In this document: positions 45,292 to 54,924 of the stretch, one piece after another
Numbering within the stretch: position 1 is the stretch's first letter
Layout: each line of letters begins with the position of its first letter
Origin: DATMNI01 sp963817515
Lineage (GTDB): Bacteria; Acidobacteriota; Terriglobia; Bryobacterales; Bryobacteraceae
Reading direction: 5' to 3'
NCBI GenBank assembly: GCA_963817515.1
Contig: CAWFPJ010000035.1
Span: 372,001-436,000, forward strand
Length of the DNA: 64,000 bases
Made by a program: the position numbers and the translations under genes
The notes under the pieces: model-generated
The model's database searches: none
What the model was told of the DNA's origin: nothing
What the model saw: only the letters and a program-made list of their open reading frames with translations

Positions 45292-48150
45292 CTACGTGGT
45301 GTTGGAGCGAGCCGAGTTTTGGCGCCGCAGGCCGGCATCCACTGATGCGGCTGCGGCCCGCGCATCGAAGGGCGGGCCCAGGAATGCCGCGAGCCGGCCC
45401 GCTGCGCCCTCCGCGTTGCGGAGCGCTTCGGCATAATCCACCGTCATCACCTGCACGCCCGTCGTCTTGCGCAACCAGTTCTGCAAGTGCACAAGCTGGC
45501 CCGTGTATGTCCGCATCAGCGCGGCGTCGGCGATCTTGCCTCCCTTGCGGTCCAGGCGCTGCAGCATGGCCTTCTGCGACGCCACTACTTCGTTCAGATC
45601 GCGCCGCATAAATACCAGGCAGTAGTCCTCGCCCAGGGGCAGGAATGGCAGCAGGTGCGCCACAATCTTGACCACCTTACCGCGCGCCTGGGGAATCCAG
45701 GCGGCGTCGTGGTGCAGCTGCGTGGCCTGCTCGTGCTCATAATAGCCGCGCGGATTGTCCTGGTCGGCCTCGCGTTTGCCGTCCGTGTGCGGCGTCATCC
45801 CCGCGGCCGCCAGCATCTGCATCATCATTGAGGTGCCGCTGCGCGGCAATCCAGTCACGATGGTAACCACGCGCGCGCGATCCGCCGGGGCCGCCCCGTC
45901 CCAGCGTTCGAAGGCGGGGACGGCGTGATCCCCGGCGGCCACGGTGGCCCGTGCGGCCTCCCCTTCGGTCCGGCGCCCGGCGCCCTTCCCGGAGCACCGC
46001 CGCCTGGCTGTTTCTCGCAGTTTCTGCGCCTGCGCCATGTGGAGCGCGACCTCTCCGATCCGCTTGCGCTGGCGCATAATGCGCGCCAGTTCGGAGTGGG
46101 CGGCGGCCAACCCGGGCATCTGCGCCAGGGCCACCCAGCACTCCCCTTCGGCCTTGTCGTTGTCGCCCAAGTGGCGCAGCGACACGCCCAGCAGCAGGTG
46201 GAGAGTCGGCTGGAAGTAAATCAGCGAAAGCGAATCCACCGCACAATCTGTGGCTTCCTGGTAGCGCCTCGCGGCGAAATGGAGGCGCGCCTCCAGAGCC
46301 AGCGCCCGCCAGTCGTCGGGATCCATCTGCCGCGCCTGCCGCAGCCATTCGAGCGCCCGCTCATTTTCGCCCAAGGCCGCGAAGCCCTCCGCCAGAAAGA
46401 GCGCCGGCACATGCCGCTGGCCTGCGCTTTGGGACATCTGCTCCAGCATCTCGCGCGCCGCTTCTTTCTTCTTGCCCCTGGGCTCAGACGATGCCAGGCG
46501 CGTGCGCAGAAACAGGCGGTCGAAGGCGAAGCCGCCGGCTTTCTCCGCCAACTCGTGGCGCCGGCGATATTCCAGGCGATCGGGCGAATGGCGATCGTTG
46601 CTCAGCTCCTCGTCGGCTCTGGCGTCGCGGCATTGTTGCAATTCTTCCCTGGCGCGCGGCGCGAAATCCGCCGCCGCCCGGTCGTAGTCCTCCAACGCGC
46701 GCAGGGCCGCGGCGCGGTCCCCCTGCTGCAGCAGGCAATGGACCAGGTGCTGATGAAAGCGCCCCTGTTCCGGATCGGCCGCCAGCAACTCCCGCAAGAG
46801 CAACGCCGCCAGGTCCGGCCTGCCGGCGTCGATGTACGAACGCGCCAGATTGTACCGGTTCTCCGAAAGGCAATCGTCCACGTTCTTGCGTACGTCCTCG
46901 CCCGGCGGCGCGATGTAGCCCAGGTCTACAAGTTGCTTTAGCGACTCCGCCGATTCGGCGCTATCGTACTGGCGCGACGGGTCGTGCCGGCCGTCCTCGC
47001 CTGGAACGTCGTCCCAGCTCGCAATCGGCGCGGGCAGCGTGCTGCCGTCGAAGGCGTTGATCAGGACCTTGCCGTCCATGTCGGCTCCGGCCGGGAGGCC
47101 GAACAGGTGCAGCACGGTGGGTGCGATATCCAGAACGCTGCCGCCATAGACGCGCTCGCCCCGCAGCACGCGGGGCCCGGCGGCGCCCCCGCGCAGGCAG
47201 AAGATGCCGAACTCGCGGTGCTCCACCGCCGGACCCGCGGCCTCGGCCGGAATGTAGTCGGGCAGCAGCCTGTCGGAATGAAACCCGTGATCGCTGAGCA
47301 GCAGCACCGGGCACTCCGGGCCGGCAAGCTCCATAAGGCGCCCCAGCATGGCGTCGTGATACCGGTAGGCGTTGGCCACAACGCCGGTGAAGATGCTTGG
47401 GTCGGTCGCGCTTTCCGGAAGCTGCTTGCCCGCGTGGTAGCGCATGAAGCGATGGGAGAAATGGTCGATGCCGGCAAAGTAAATCGCCGCCAGGTCCCAC
47501 GGCTCCCTGGCCATCAACTCGGTGGCGGCACAGTGGATGCTCATGGTTTCGGCGATGATTCCCGCCAGGTCGTGGACGCTCTTATCGCGATCCTGATCGA
47601 CGGCCTCCCATCGGGGCGCGAACATCCGGAGTATGTCGGCGGTGACGTGCATGCCATGTACGCGCAACTCCGCCAGGGCTCCGGCCCAGCTTTCCGGATG
47701 TACCGTGCCCGCCATCATGGGCCCGTCCGGATCCGCGCCGGTGGGGGGCGGGAAGTGGTTCGACACCATGACCCCGCGAATCGGTTCGGCGGGGCTGGAA
47801 GGCCACCAGCCCACGACGATGGAACGCTTCCCGTTCTGGTTGAGGATGTTCCAGAAGGCCTTGGTCTTGCGCCCCAGGTTGGTGATGGGGCGGACGCCCA
47901 GGCCATCCTGCGTGGGCTCGGTGAAGCCGTGGATGCCGTGCTTGGAGGGCCGCTTGCCGGTTGCAATGGAGGTCCAGAGCATCGGACTCAGCGCCGGATA
48001 AAGCGTGCCGATGTTGCCGCGGACGCCTTCGCTCACCAGCCGGGAGACGTTGGGCATTTCACCCTTGGACATGAGCGGGTCGATGACCTTCCAATCGGCG
48101 GCGTCCCAGCCGACCAGGAGGAGGCGTTGCGGGGCGGGTGCGGAGTTCAT
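45292..48150 (-). CDS. phosphodiesterase-TPR-sulfotransferase fusion protein
   Basis: 952 aa, three parts. Residues 1-430: type I phosphodiesterase/nucleotide pyrophosphatase fold, with the metal Asp in GWDAADWKVID, the nucleophile region TLYPALSPMLWTSIATG, GIDHFSHRFM and LSDHGFHSD. Residues about 440-740: TPR-like helices (ARSYIDAGRPDLAALLLREL, LALEARLHFAARRYQEATDC). Residues about 770-945: PAPS-dependent sulfotransferase-like domain with the P-loop TIVTGLPRSGTSMMMQML, then MRRDLNEVVASQKAML (3'-phosphate site). No signal peptide, so cytosolic. It may both transfer sulfate and hydrolyse a nucleotide such as PAP, but that is inference. Intact, and more G+C-rich than the plus-strand genes nearby. 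Confidence 0.85.
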   Translation of the reverse strand: MNSAPAPQRLLLVGWDAADWKVIDPLMSKGEMPNVSRLVSEGVRGNIGTLYPALSPMLWTSIATGKRPSKHGIHGFTEPTQDGLGVRPITNLGRKTKAFWNILNQNGKRSIVVGWWPSSPAEPIRGVMVSNHFPPPTGADPDGPMMAGTVHPESWAGALAELRVHGMHVTADILRMFAPRWEAVDQDRDKSVHDLAGIIAETMSIHCAATELMAREPWDLAAIYFAGIDHFSHRFMRYHAGKQLPESATDPSIFTGVVANAYRYHDAMLGRLMELAGPECPVLLLSDHGFHSDRLLPDYIPAEAAGPAVEHREFGIFCLRGGAAGPRVLRGERVYGGSVLDIAPTVLHLFGLPAGADMDGKVLINAFDGSTLPAPIASWDDVPGEDGRHDPSRQYDSAESAESLKQLVDLGYIAPPGEDVRKNVDDCLSENRYNLARSYIDAGRPDLAALLLRELLAADPEQGRFHQHLVHCLLQQGDRAAALRALEDYDRAAADFAPRAREELQQCRDARADEELSNDRHSPDRLEYRRRHELAEKAGGFAFDRLFLRTRLASSEPRGKKKEAAREMLEQMSQSAGQRHVPALFLAEGFAALGENERALEWLRQARQMDPDDWRALALEARLHFAARRYQEATDCAVDSLSLIYFQPTLHLLLGVSLRHLGDNDKAEGECWVALAQMPGLAAAHSELARIMRQRKRIGEVALHMAQAQKLRETARRRCSGKGAGRRTEGEAARATVAAGDHAVPAFERWDGAAPADRARVVTIVTGLPRSGTSMMMQMLAAAGMTPHTDGKREADQDNPRGYYEHEQATQLHHDAAWIPQARGKVVKIVAHLLPFLPLGEDYCLVFMRRDLNEVVASQKAMLQRLDRKGGKIADAALMRTYTGQLVHLQNWLRKTTGVQVMTVDYAEALRNAEGAAGRLAAFLGPPFDARAAAASVDAGLRRQNSARSNTT

Positions 48151-48435
48151 GGGATTGAAAGATCTTGACTTTAGTTGTGGCGCAGCGCGGCTGCGTTTCT
48201 GCGACCGAAGGGAACGACGCTGTCCGCTCTTACTCCAGTCTCCGTCAGGCGGGCCGTGCGCAGCGTATCCTCAGACACACACTATAAAGTAAATACCTAA
48301 AAATAAATAGTGGAGTCTAAGGATAAGTGATGGATTTTACTGTATTTTCGCAATAATCGATTAGAATTAATTAACAGTAAGGCAAGCTGGACCGTCGAGA
48401 CCCGACTGGAAAGACCGGGCGGTCAGGAGTAACGG
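48151..48435 (+). promoter_or_regulatory. AT-rich upstream region and hairpin before the PEP-CTERM-like gene
   Basis: 48280-48380 is unusually AT-rich for this genome and probably contains the promoter. Just before the start, GACCG (48390-48394) and CCCG (48401-48404) pair with CGGG (48416-48419) and CGGTC (48420-48424): a stem with a six-base 5' bulge and 11-base loop. AGGAG at 48425-48429 gives the start at 48436. A possible translation-control hairpin. Confidence 0.35.
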
Positions 48436-49146
48436 ATGATTTCGAAAGCGAAGCAACTTGCGTCGATTACGGCGGTTGGAGCGGGCGCCGTGGTCCTCAC
48501 CAGCCAAACAGCCGAAGCCAGCATCGTTGATTCCAACGTCCTGAATACGTCCATCCAGTTCACCAGTGACACGTTCTCAGACTTTCATACCTTCGGCACT
48601 CACGTTTTCGACAGCCTGGTGGGTGGGCCGAACTTTGGAGTCCGGCTCAGGACCGCTTCTTCTTCGCGCTTTGCCTCAATATTCAACGGCGCCCATGACA
48701 CACATTTTGACGTCCGTCAGCAGGGGGGCGGGTATGACATTTCCATCTTTGCGGCTGGCGCTACGTGGAACGCGGTAACGGGCAAGGCCACTTCCGGTTG
48801 GATTGGTCTTAGGAATTCTCCGCTTGCCACCACCTTTGGGCAACCCGCTTTCACGGACAAGTATCTCCTTTTCGAGTTTTCCGGGAATTCCGGTCCGGAA
48901 TATGGCTGGATCCAGGCGAGCCTGAGTGTAACCAAGACAACTCAGCAGAATGCGTCCTTCGGGCCGAATGTCACGATCATCCAATACGCCTTCGATGGCA
49001 CCGGAGCGAAGATTCATGCCGGCGACACGGGGGTGCCCGAGCCGTCGACATCCGCCGAAGCCGGTATCGCAGCGCTGATTCTGGGAGCGGAAGGGCTGCG
49101 CCGCTGGCGCAAGGCGCGCAAGGCCGCAACGGCCACCGGACGTTAG
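48436..49146 (+). CDS. exported PEP-CTERM-like protein
   Basis: 236 aa. Signal peptide LASITAVGAGAVVLTSQTAEA, a beta-rich body without recognised domain (FDSLVGGPNFGVRLRTASSS, WIGLRNSPLATTFGQ), and a C-terminal sorting signal VPEPSTSAEAGIAALILGAE followed by GLRRWRKARK. The PEP motif, hydrophobic span and Arg cluster are the features recognised by exosortase, though the hydrophobic part is short. No exosortase gene is in the window. Likely a surface or biofilm protein. Confidence 0.78.
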   Translation: MISKAKQLASITAVGAGAVVLTSQTAEASIVDSNVLNTSIQFTSDTFSDFHTFGTHVFDSLVGGPNFGVRLRTASSSRFASIFNGAHDTHFDVRQQGGGYDISIFAAGATWNAVTGKATSGWIGLRNSPLATTFGQPAFTDKYLLFEFSGNSGPEYGWIQASLSVTKTTQQNASFGPNVTIIQYAFDGTGAKIHAGDTGVPEPSTSAEAGIAALILGAEGLRRWRKARKAATATGR

Positions 49147-49293
49147 CGCAGGGCTAGTCCAAGGGTTTGCGTGCCAATTCCGCTTCTGAATATTACGGTG
49201 CGGCAACTGAAGTTCGCTGCGTCGACGATGCTGCGGCTGCCCTTGTAGCGCGCCACCTGGGGATAATGGGTAGAGTGGCCGCGTGCGAATTAC

Positions 49294-50859
49294 TCACGAG
49301 CGCTTCTTCTTTGTACGCTGCCACAGTTTTTGCGAAGCGTTACCGACCGCCCCCGCCGCCTCGGTGACAGAATCCCTGATCGTGGAAGCCGTTTGAGAAG
49401 TATGAGTCGAAGCTTTTTCGGCTGTCGTTTTAGCGCCATCCCAGATTTCTCCGGGTAAGTTCTTGGCGTGTTCCGATGCCGTGGAGATCGCCGCGCCCGT
49501 GTCTCTAACCGCAGTCTGCAGCCGTTCACCACCTTTCTCGGCCGCTCGCCCAACTGATCGCGCGACGCTGGATGCCCGATTTCCGATTTCATCCCCCGCC
49601 AGAGTAAGCGCACGCCGCCGCTTCTCTCTCAAGGCCTTCCTCAAGGTGCGGGCACCCTCGAGCAGAACTTGTCCCGCGCAGCCAGATGAAACTGCCATAC
49701 ATTGGCGCAAAGTCCGGTTCATGTTTGCGGACTCACGATGGATGCGATCAAGTGCGAGACAGTCCGCCGCCACCGCGATGCCGTGGTAGTAGAGAATTCC
49801 TCCTGCGATCGCACCCTCAAGAAGCTCGTCTCCTGTTTTGTCAATGAATACACCAAGCTGGCGCATTCCAAAGGTACCGACGCCCACCAACATGCCAGTT
49901 CCCTGGCGCAGAGTCTCGAAGAACGGACGGATATCAATCCCAAAGACACTGTGTGGAAGGAGGTGGTCGACGTCATCGAAATCTACATCGTCCTGATCGC
50001 CTAGTGGGTGGTCATGCTGGTCGAGCGTATTCTCCAGATGATCACCAATCGACGTCGCGGCATGATCGATCAAATCGGACGCAACTTCTAACCCCATCCC
50101 CATCTTCTTGATGGCAATTCTGAACGCTAGCGACTCGTTTGCATTCAGATATGAGTTCGCAAACAGGCTCGAAGCAGTCCGTGTCAGCATCTGCCGCCAC
50201 ATTGCCCACGAAGGCCGTTTACCCAACCGCGTCAGGATCTGCAGTTGGAGTTCGAGCGCGGCTGCGGCGATTGTGAAGAGATCGATGATGCGATTCCGGC
50301 TAACACCAACCACCAGCCCTAGTGTGATTGCCCTCTGGCTGATGTCTTTCTCCAATTCACCAAGTACGGCTTCCGCCGCTTGTTTGTAAGCTTCGGAACT
50401 CCCGCCCGAATTTGGCAGTACTGCTGTCGCCCACCCCGGCGTTCCCCGCAAGGCACTCAGGTATTCCATTCGCCGCTGGAGTTCGCTTTCGTGTGCTGCA
50501 GGATGGAGCCGTTGAATTTTAGCGTGGGAGGGAATGATCCCGGTCTGCCAAGTGTCGCGCAATCGATGCTCCCAGCGTTTCCGGTACAGCCAGTATAGGA
50601 TTCCGATGATGGCTGCCGGCAAGACGATAGCAATACCTAAGCCAGTGCAGAGCCACCAGTCCGGTCCTAAAGGTGCATGGGGGATGCCGAGGATCTGACG
50701 GGTTGTTTGGAGGAGCGCCAGCCAGTGCTGTACAAGGGCGAAGTAGGCGTTTCCGGTCAACAGGACAAAGGCGAGAGACAACGCCCAGAAAACGTATTTC
50801 GTGAACAGGACACTGCGCCCGCGAACGGCCCGCAATTCATCGTTTTCCAACCAAGGCAT
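49294..50859 (-). CDS. DUF697/YcjF-like membrane protein with amphipathic C-terminal repeats
   Basis: 521 aa. Two N-terminal hydrophobic segments (VFWALSLAFVLLTGNAYFAL; WWLCTGLGIAIVLPAAIIGI), a cytosolic part with the DUF697-like stretch GVSRNRIIDLFTIAAAALEL and LQLQILTRLGKRPSWAMW, and a C-terminal 120 residues of apolipoprotein/LEA-like amphipathic helices (SVARSVGRAAEKGGERLQTA). YcjF proteins accompany YcjX GTPases, but no partner is seen here. Function unknown; membrane association or stress role is a guess. Confidence 0.68.
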   Translation of the reverse strand: MPWLENDELRAVRGRSVLFTKYVFWALSLAFVLLTGNAYFALVQHWLALLQTTRQILGIPHAPLGPDWWLCTGLGIAIVLPAAIIGILYWLYRKRWEHRLRDTWQTGIIPSHAKIQRLHPAAHESELQRRMEYLSALRGTPGWATAVLPNSGGSSEAYKQAAEAVLGELEKDISQRAITLGLVVGVSRNRIIDLFTIAAAALELQLQILTRLGKRPSWAMWRQMLTRTASSLFANSYLNANESLAFRIAIKKMGMGLEVASDLIDHAATSIGDHLENTLDQHDHPLGDQDDVDFDDVDHLLPHSVFGIDIRPFFETLRQGTGMLVGVGTFGMRQLGVFIDKTGDELLEGAIAGGILYYHGIAVAADCLALDRIHRESANMNRTLRQCMAVSSGCAGQVLLEGARTLRKALREKRRRALTLAGDEIGNRASSVARSVGRAAEKGGERLQTAVRDTGAAISTASEHAKNLPGEIWDGAKTTAEKASTHTSQTASTIRDSVTEAAGAVGNASQKLWQRTKKKRS

Positions 50860-51075
50860 TGCGTTTCTCCGTGATTACCATTTGGTCGGTAGCCCGTGGA
50901 CGGACGGTCTGCATTTCATGGGAAATCGACGCTCTGCCCGGCTGAATTGTTGAGCTGCCGATTCCGAAAAGGGGCGTACGAGTTTAAGGTACTGTACTCA
51001 GTTTGGCACACAAACGGATAGCTTGGGTTGGCGTTCCACTCCACCCGGAGGCACACTGGACACGAGTGAGTCGAT

Positions 51076-51318
51076 ATGGAGGTGCAGTGTCGACCTTGCG
51101 ATAATGGGGGTGTGAATCATCAGAAAATCCAATTGCATGCGTACAATCTTTGGCAGGAGCGGGGTCAGCCGTGGGGATCGCCCGAGACGGATTGGTTTAA
51201 AGCCGAGCAGGAATTGACGGAACCGAAAGGTGCGTTAGCGCGCGCGGCACGCGAGGCCGGATCGGCTATCGGAAGCGTCGTCGCCTTCGTGAAGGATAAA
51301 TCAGTTCTGCCACAATAA
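51076..51318 (+). CDS. DUF2934 protein
   Basis: 80 aa (or 68 aa from the in-frame GTG at 51112). The DUF2934 core is clear: IQLHAYNLWQERGQPWGSPE and DWFKAEQEL, followed by an Ala-rich helix. The domain is frequent in acidobacteria and proteobacteria; function unknown. The GTG start would place the domain at the N terminus as in most homologues, but neither start has a well-spaced Shine-Dalgarno. Confidence 0.8.
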   Translation: MEVQCRPCDNGGVNHQKIQLHAYNLWQERGQPWGSPETDWFKAEQELTEPKGALARAAREAGSAIGSVVAFVKDKSVLPQ

Positions 51319-51435
51319 CTTCCGCAAACGGTCACATAGAACGATCCCGGCAGGGTCACCCTTAGTGGACAGCTTCACCCACTCCTGCACCGGAATTCTG
51401 CGACTGCAAGGGCTACCGCTCGCCTTGGCGGCCGG

Positions 51436-51888
<453 letters not shown>

Positions 51889-52014
51889 GATGTCTCTATT
51901 TGATGATCGAACGCAGCGAGAAGTTGCTTCAGGGATAGATTTTAGAGCCGAAGTTTCGCGCATGACACCGCGAGCATTTGTGCGCACTATATGCTTCGAG
52001 GCGCAGCTCTCGTG

Positions 52015-52137
52015 CTACTCCTCGCGCAGAGCTCTGATCGGATCGATACGCGAGGCATAACGCACTGGTGGGAAGGATGCCACCAGGACAATTGCCGTCA
52101 GCAGAACGGGCGCGAGACAGAGCACTGGTGTAAAATT
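52015..52137 (-). pseudogene. C-terminal remnant of an FtsX/MacB-type ABC permease
   Basis: About 40 residues end in VRYASRIDPIRALREE, preceded by a hydrophobic helix (APVLLTAIVLVASFPP): the last transmembrane helix and tail of acidobacterial ADOP-like permeases. The rest of the gene is missing; upstream coordinates are taken by the divergent DUF3500 gene. A leftover of a deleted transporter gene. Confidence 0.6.
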
Positions 52138-52142
52138 CCTCC

Positions 52143-53199
52143 ATGAAGCCTGAATGGTTCCGCGCGGCCGCCGTTGGCGTCGCCGCCCTCTTGTTGATCG
52201 CCGCATATAAGCGCGCCGAGCCCTCTTCCGTTATGGCCGACGCCGCCAATGCGTTTCTGAATTCACTCTGGCCCGACCAGAAGGCAAAGGCGTCCTACGC
52301 CTTTGACGACGACGAACGCCTCAGCTGGCACTTTGTGCCGACTGGAGCGAACTATAAACCGGGCGACCGCGAACTGCGCAAGGGCATGCCCTTGGGCGCG
52401 ATGCAGCCCTTTCAGCGTGAACTGGCGACCGCTCTGCTTGCCGCCGGCCTGAGCCAGCAGGGTGTGATCAAAGCTCAATCGATTATGAGCCTGGAACAGG
52501 TTTTGCTGATCCTCGAGGGCGCCAAGCCAGCCAATCGCCGCGACCCCGATAATTACTTCATCACAATCTTCGGTACCCCTTCCGCCAAAGGCACGTGGGG
52601 CTACCGCATCGAGGGCCATCACCTGGCGCAGAACTACACGATCGTTGATGGAAAGGTTTCCGACTCGCCGTCGTTCTTCGGTTCCAATCCGGCCGAAGTC
52701 CGCATCGGACCCGCGCAAGGGACTCCGCGTCCTGGCGCTTGAAGACGACTACGGCTACGACATGATTGAATCACTCGACAAAACTCAGCAAGACGTGGCT
52801 GTGGTGGACAAGACAGCGCTGAAGGACATCATCACCGGCGCCTCCCGCAAGGCTGCCCTCAATGGCGCCCCGAACGGCCTCTCCGCTGCCAAGATGACCA
52901 GCGCGCAGTACGACAAGCTGATGACCATCGTCGAGCTATATGCTTCGAACGTGCCGCAGGCGATGGCGGAAAAGCGCCTGGAACTGGCGCGGAAGCAGCC
53001 GAAGGACGCTACCTTCTTCGCTTGGACCGGCCCGGTTGGACGCGGTGGCCTGCACTATTACCGCATCCAGACGCCCGGCTTCCTGATTGAGATGGATTGC
53101 ACGCAGGATGAAGGAAATCATATCCACTCGGTGTGGCGTGATTACGAGAACGATTTCGGTCTTGACCTGCTCAAGGCCCATTACCGCGCGAGCCACTGA
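52143..53199 (+). CDS. DUF3500 protein, one frameshift
   Basis: Restored 351 aa. N-terminal hydrophobic segment (AAAVGVAALLLIAAYK) suggests export. The DUF3500 body is recognisable (WPDQKAKASYAFDDDERLSW, HHLAQNYTIVDG, and FLIEMDCTQDEGNHIHSVWR with YENDFGLDLLKAHY). Function unknown; family members occur in soil bacteria near catabolic genes. The shift is in CCC at 52710-52712: one C less gives EVRIGPRKGLRVLALE. The start is ATG 52143. Confidence 0.88.
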
Positions 53200-53432
53200 T
53201 GAACAAGGCGTGCCGTCCCTGAAATCCGGCTTTTCCGGGCCTTCGGCCAGCACGCGTCCTTGGATATCGGCTCCAGGAGCCCTCGGGCCGCCGCGGTCTC
53301 TGCCGATCACCGCATTCTTCAGTCGATTGCGAAAAGCAACGGTTGGACAGTCGCCGCCGACCTGGTGATAGGTTCGGGCATCCATCCAGCCGCTACGGCA
53401 CAACTGTTCGCCGATGCGTTACGAGTACCGCC

Positions 53433-53705
53433 ATGCTGATCGACCTCTCCCCCGAGGTAGCCGACGACGCCGAACTGCGCGCCGCCAGGCACCGCTTCCA
53501 CACGTGGCTAAAGCTGGAATTGGACCGCGTGCTCGCGCCGATAAGCACGCCGCGCCGCCATGCCGTCAAACCGAACATCTCGTTGTTCGACACCGCTAAC
53601 CCCGAAGTGGACGCCGGGTGTGTCCGTGGTGGCCGCGCCTGGTCAGCGCAACGCCGCCTTGAAGCCCGTGCCGCCGCCAAGCCGGTATCAGAGGCCGCCG
53701 TTTAA
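53433..53705 (+). CDS. hypothetical short ORF
   Basis: Possible 90-aa product. The first 45 residues (LSPEVADDAELRAARHRFHT WLKLELDRVLAPI split here at 20) look protein-like and helical, the rest is low-complexity Ala/Arg. No Shine-Dalgarno or neighbour support. It may be a remnant; the surrounding 53200-53785 holds nothing else I can identify. Confidence 0.25.
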   Translation: MLIDLSPEVADDAELRAARHRFHTWLKLELDRVLAPISTPRRHAVKPNISLFDTANPEVDAGCVRGGRAWSAQRRLEARAAAKPVSEAAV

Positions 53706-53785
53706 ACATCCGCCTTGCCATGGGTAACGTTATCCATTAGGGAACTAGCAAACCAGCTTGCGACGTGGCAAGGTTGAGGCTGCTT

Positions 53786-54304
53786 ATGCACCTGTTCAAG
53801 TACGCCTTCCTCGCCATGACTGTGTCTACTGGCTTCGCTCAGACAGACCCGTCGATCCCCCTTCAGATCAGGATGCCAGACGTTCAGATGCCGATGCGGA
53901 ACCCCATAGAGATGAGGAGTAAGGTTGAGGAGATACGCGCCCTTCAGTTACAGAACGAGCAAATCCGGCTCCAGAATGAGGCAACGCGAGCGAGCCAAGC
54001 CGCGCCCGCGTTGCCGTCCTTCCCGCCGCCGGTTGCCCCTCTGTCGCCTTCGACCAGCACCGATCTCGGAGAGATGAAAACGCATGGGCTCCTGAACTGT
54101 CGTGCGTGGAAAGGATCTTCGGAAGGGTTGCGGACTGTTTACATAGCGGCGGGAATTGAGATGCTCTCCGAAGTCGTGAGCGATGCCGTGAAGGATGAGG
54201 ATAAACGTCGGCAGCTCATGGACAATTACATGCCCTACGATCTCAGCCTGGATGAAATGGCAACGGGCACGAGCCAGCTTTGCAACCAACCGGAGACGCA
54301 CTGA
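53786..54304 (+). CDS. small secreted hypothetical protein
   Basis: 172 aa from ATG 53786 (GAGG six bases upstream; a GTG at 53765 adds seven residues). Signal peptide FKYAFLAMTVSTGFAQ. Then a Met/Pro-rich stretch (RMPDVQMPMRNPIEM), a Gln/Glu coiled coil (KVEEIRALQLQNEQIRLQNE) and a Pro-rich linker before a C-terminal domain with two Cys (LLNCRAWKG; SQLCNQ) that could form a disulfide. Not recognised; the end resembles Rap1a/Tai-like immunity proteins in layout only (small, exported, two Cys), which is speculative. Confidence 0.6.
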   Translation: MHLFKYAFLAMTVSTGFAQTDPSIPLQIRMPDVQMPMRNPIEMRSKVEEIRALQLQNEQIRLQNEATRASQAAPALPSFPPPVAPLSPSTSTDLGEMKTHGLLNCRAWKGSSEGLRTVYIAAGIEMLSEVVSDAVKDEDKRRQLMDNYMPYDLSLDEMATGTSQLCNQPETH

Positions 54305-54434
54305 TCCCCATCCTGAACGTACTGAAGGTTCTCTCTCTGAAAACCCGCGGCGGCACTCCACAGATAGTTGAGGAAGCATTATCAACGCACCGAACCGTGG
54401 CTTCAATGCTCCTCGAATCCGACAGGAAGAAGCG

Positions 54435-54620
54435 CTAGCCGTCGATACCGTTCTTCTTCCACGTCACCGTCACCGTGGCTCTTTCGATGAAAACACCATG
54501 GGTCTCGGCAGGTTGAGGGTGGTCCACCTTTTCCGAAACATCGAAATCTTCGTGAGCATAGCCCGCTTCCTTGACCTCGGCACGGAAGTCCTCAATTTCA
54601 GTCTCGTCAATGGCCACCAC
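54435..54620 (-). CDS. hypothetical acidic small protein, start uncertain
   Basis: 61 aa from a GTG; the frame is open further upstream to about 54715 and reads GLLGATSYATTAAPTSAPSP then KVALGRDNVVVAIDETEIED, so the real N terminus may be longer and exported, but no ATG or GTG was found there. The body (EVKEAGYAHEDFDVSEKVD; ATVTVTWKKNGIDG) looks like a genuine beta-rich domain. It is just downstream of tRNA-Lys on the same strand. Not recognised. Confidence 0.4.
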   Translation of the reverse strand: MVAIDETEIEDFRAEVKEAGYAHEDFDVSEKVDHPQPAETHGVFIERATVTVTWKKNGIDG

Positions 54621-54773
54621 GACATTATCCCTCCCAAGCGCTACCTTCGTGGGAGATGGCGCGGACGTCGGAGCGGCTGTCGTAGCGTACGAGGTTGCGC
54701 CTAGAAGCCCGGACCGTCTGGAGTACCACCCGGCCCCTTTTAATCTTTTGTATAACTTCTTTGTTTTGTGTGG

Positions 54774-54846
<73 letters not shown>

Positions 54847-54924
54847 GCTCTGCGGAAATTCTTTGGAAGCCTGGCGCGATTCACGCCCGGCCAAGATCAG
54901 ATTATACCATTCTGCCGCGGATTG

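Noticed and set aside
46984..48168. 394-codon plus-strand frame opposite the phosphodiesterase gene (and another of 338 codons at 45925-46941)
   Set aside because: Antisense shadows of the intact 952-aa gene with low-complexity Gly/Ala/Arg/His content and no domain.
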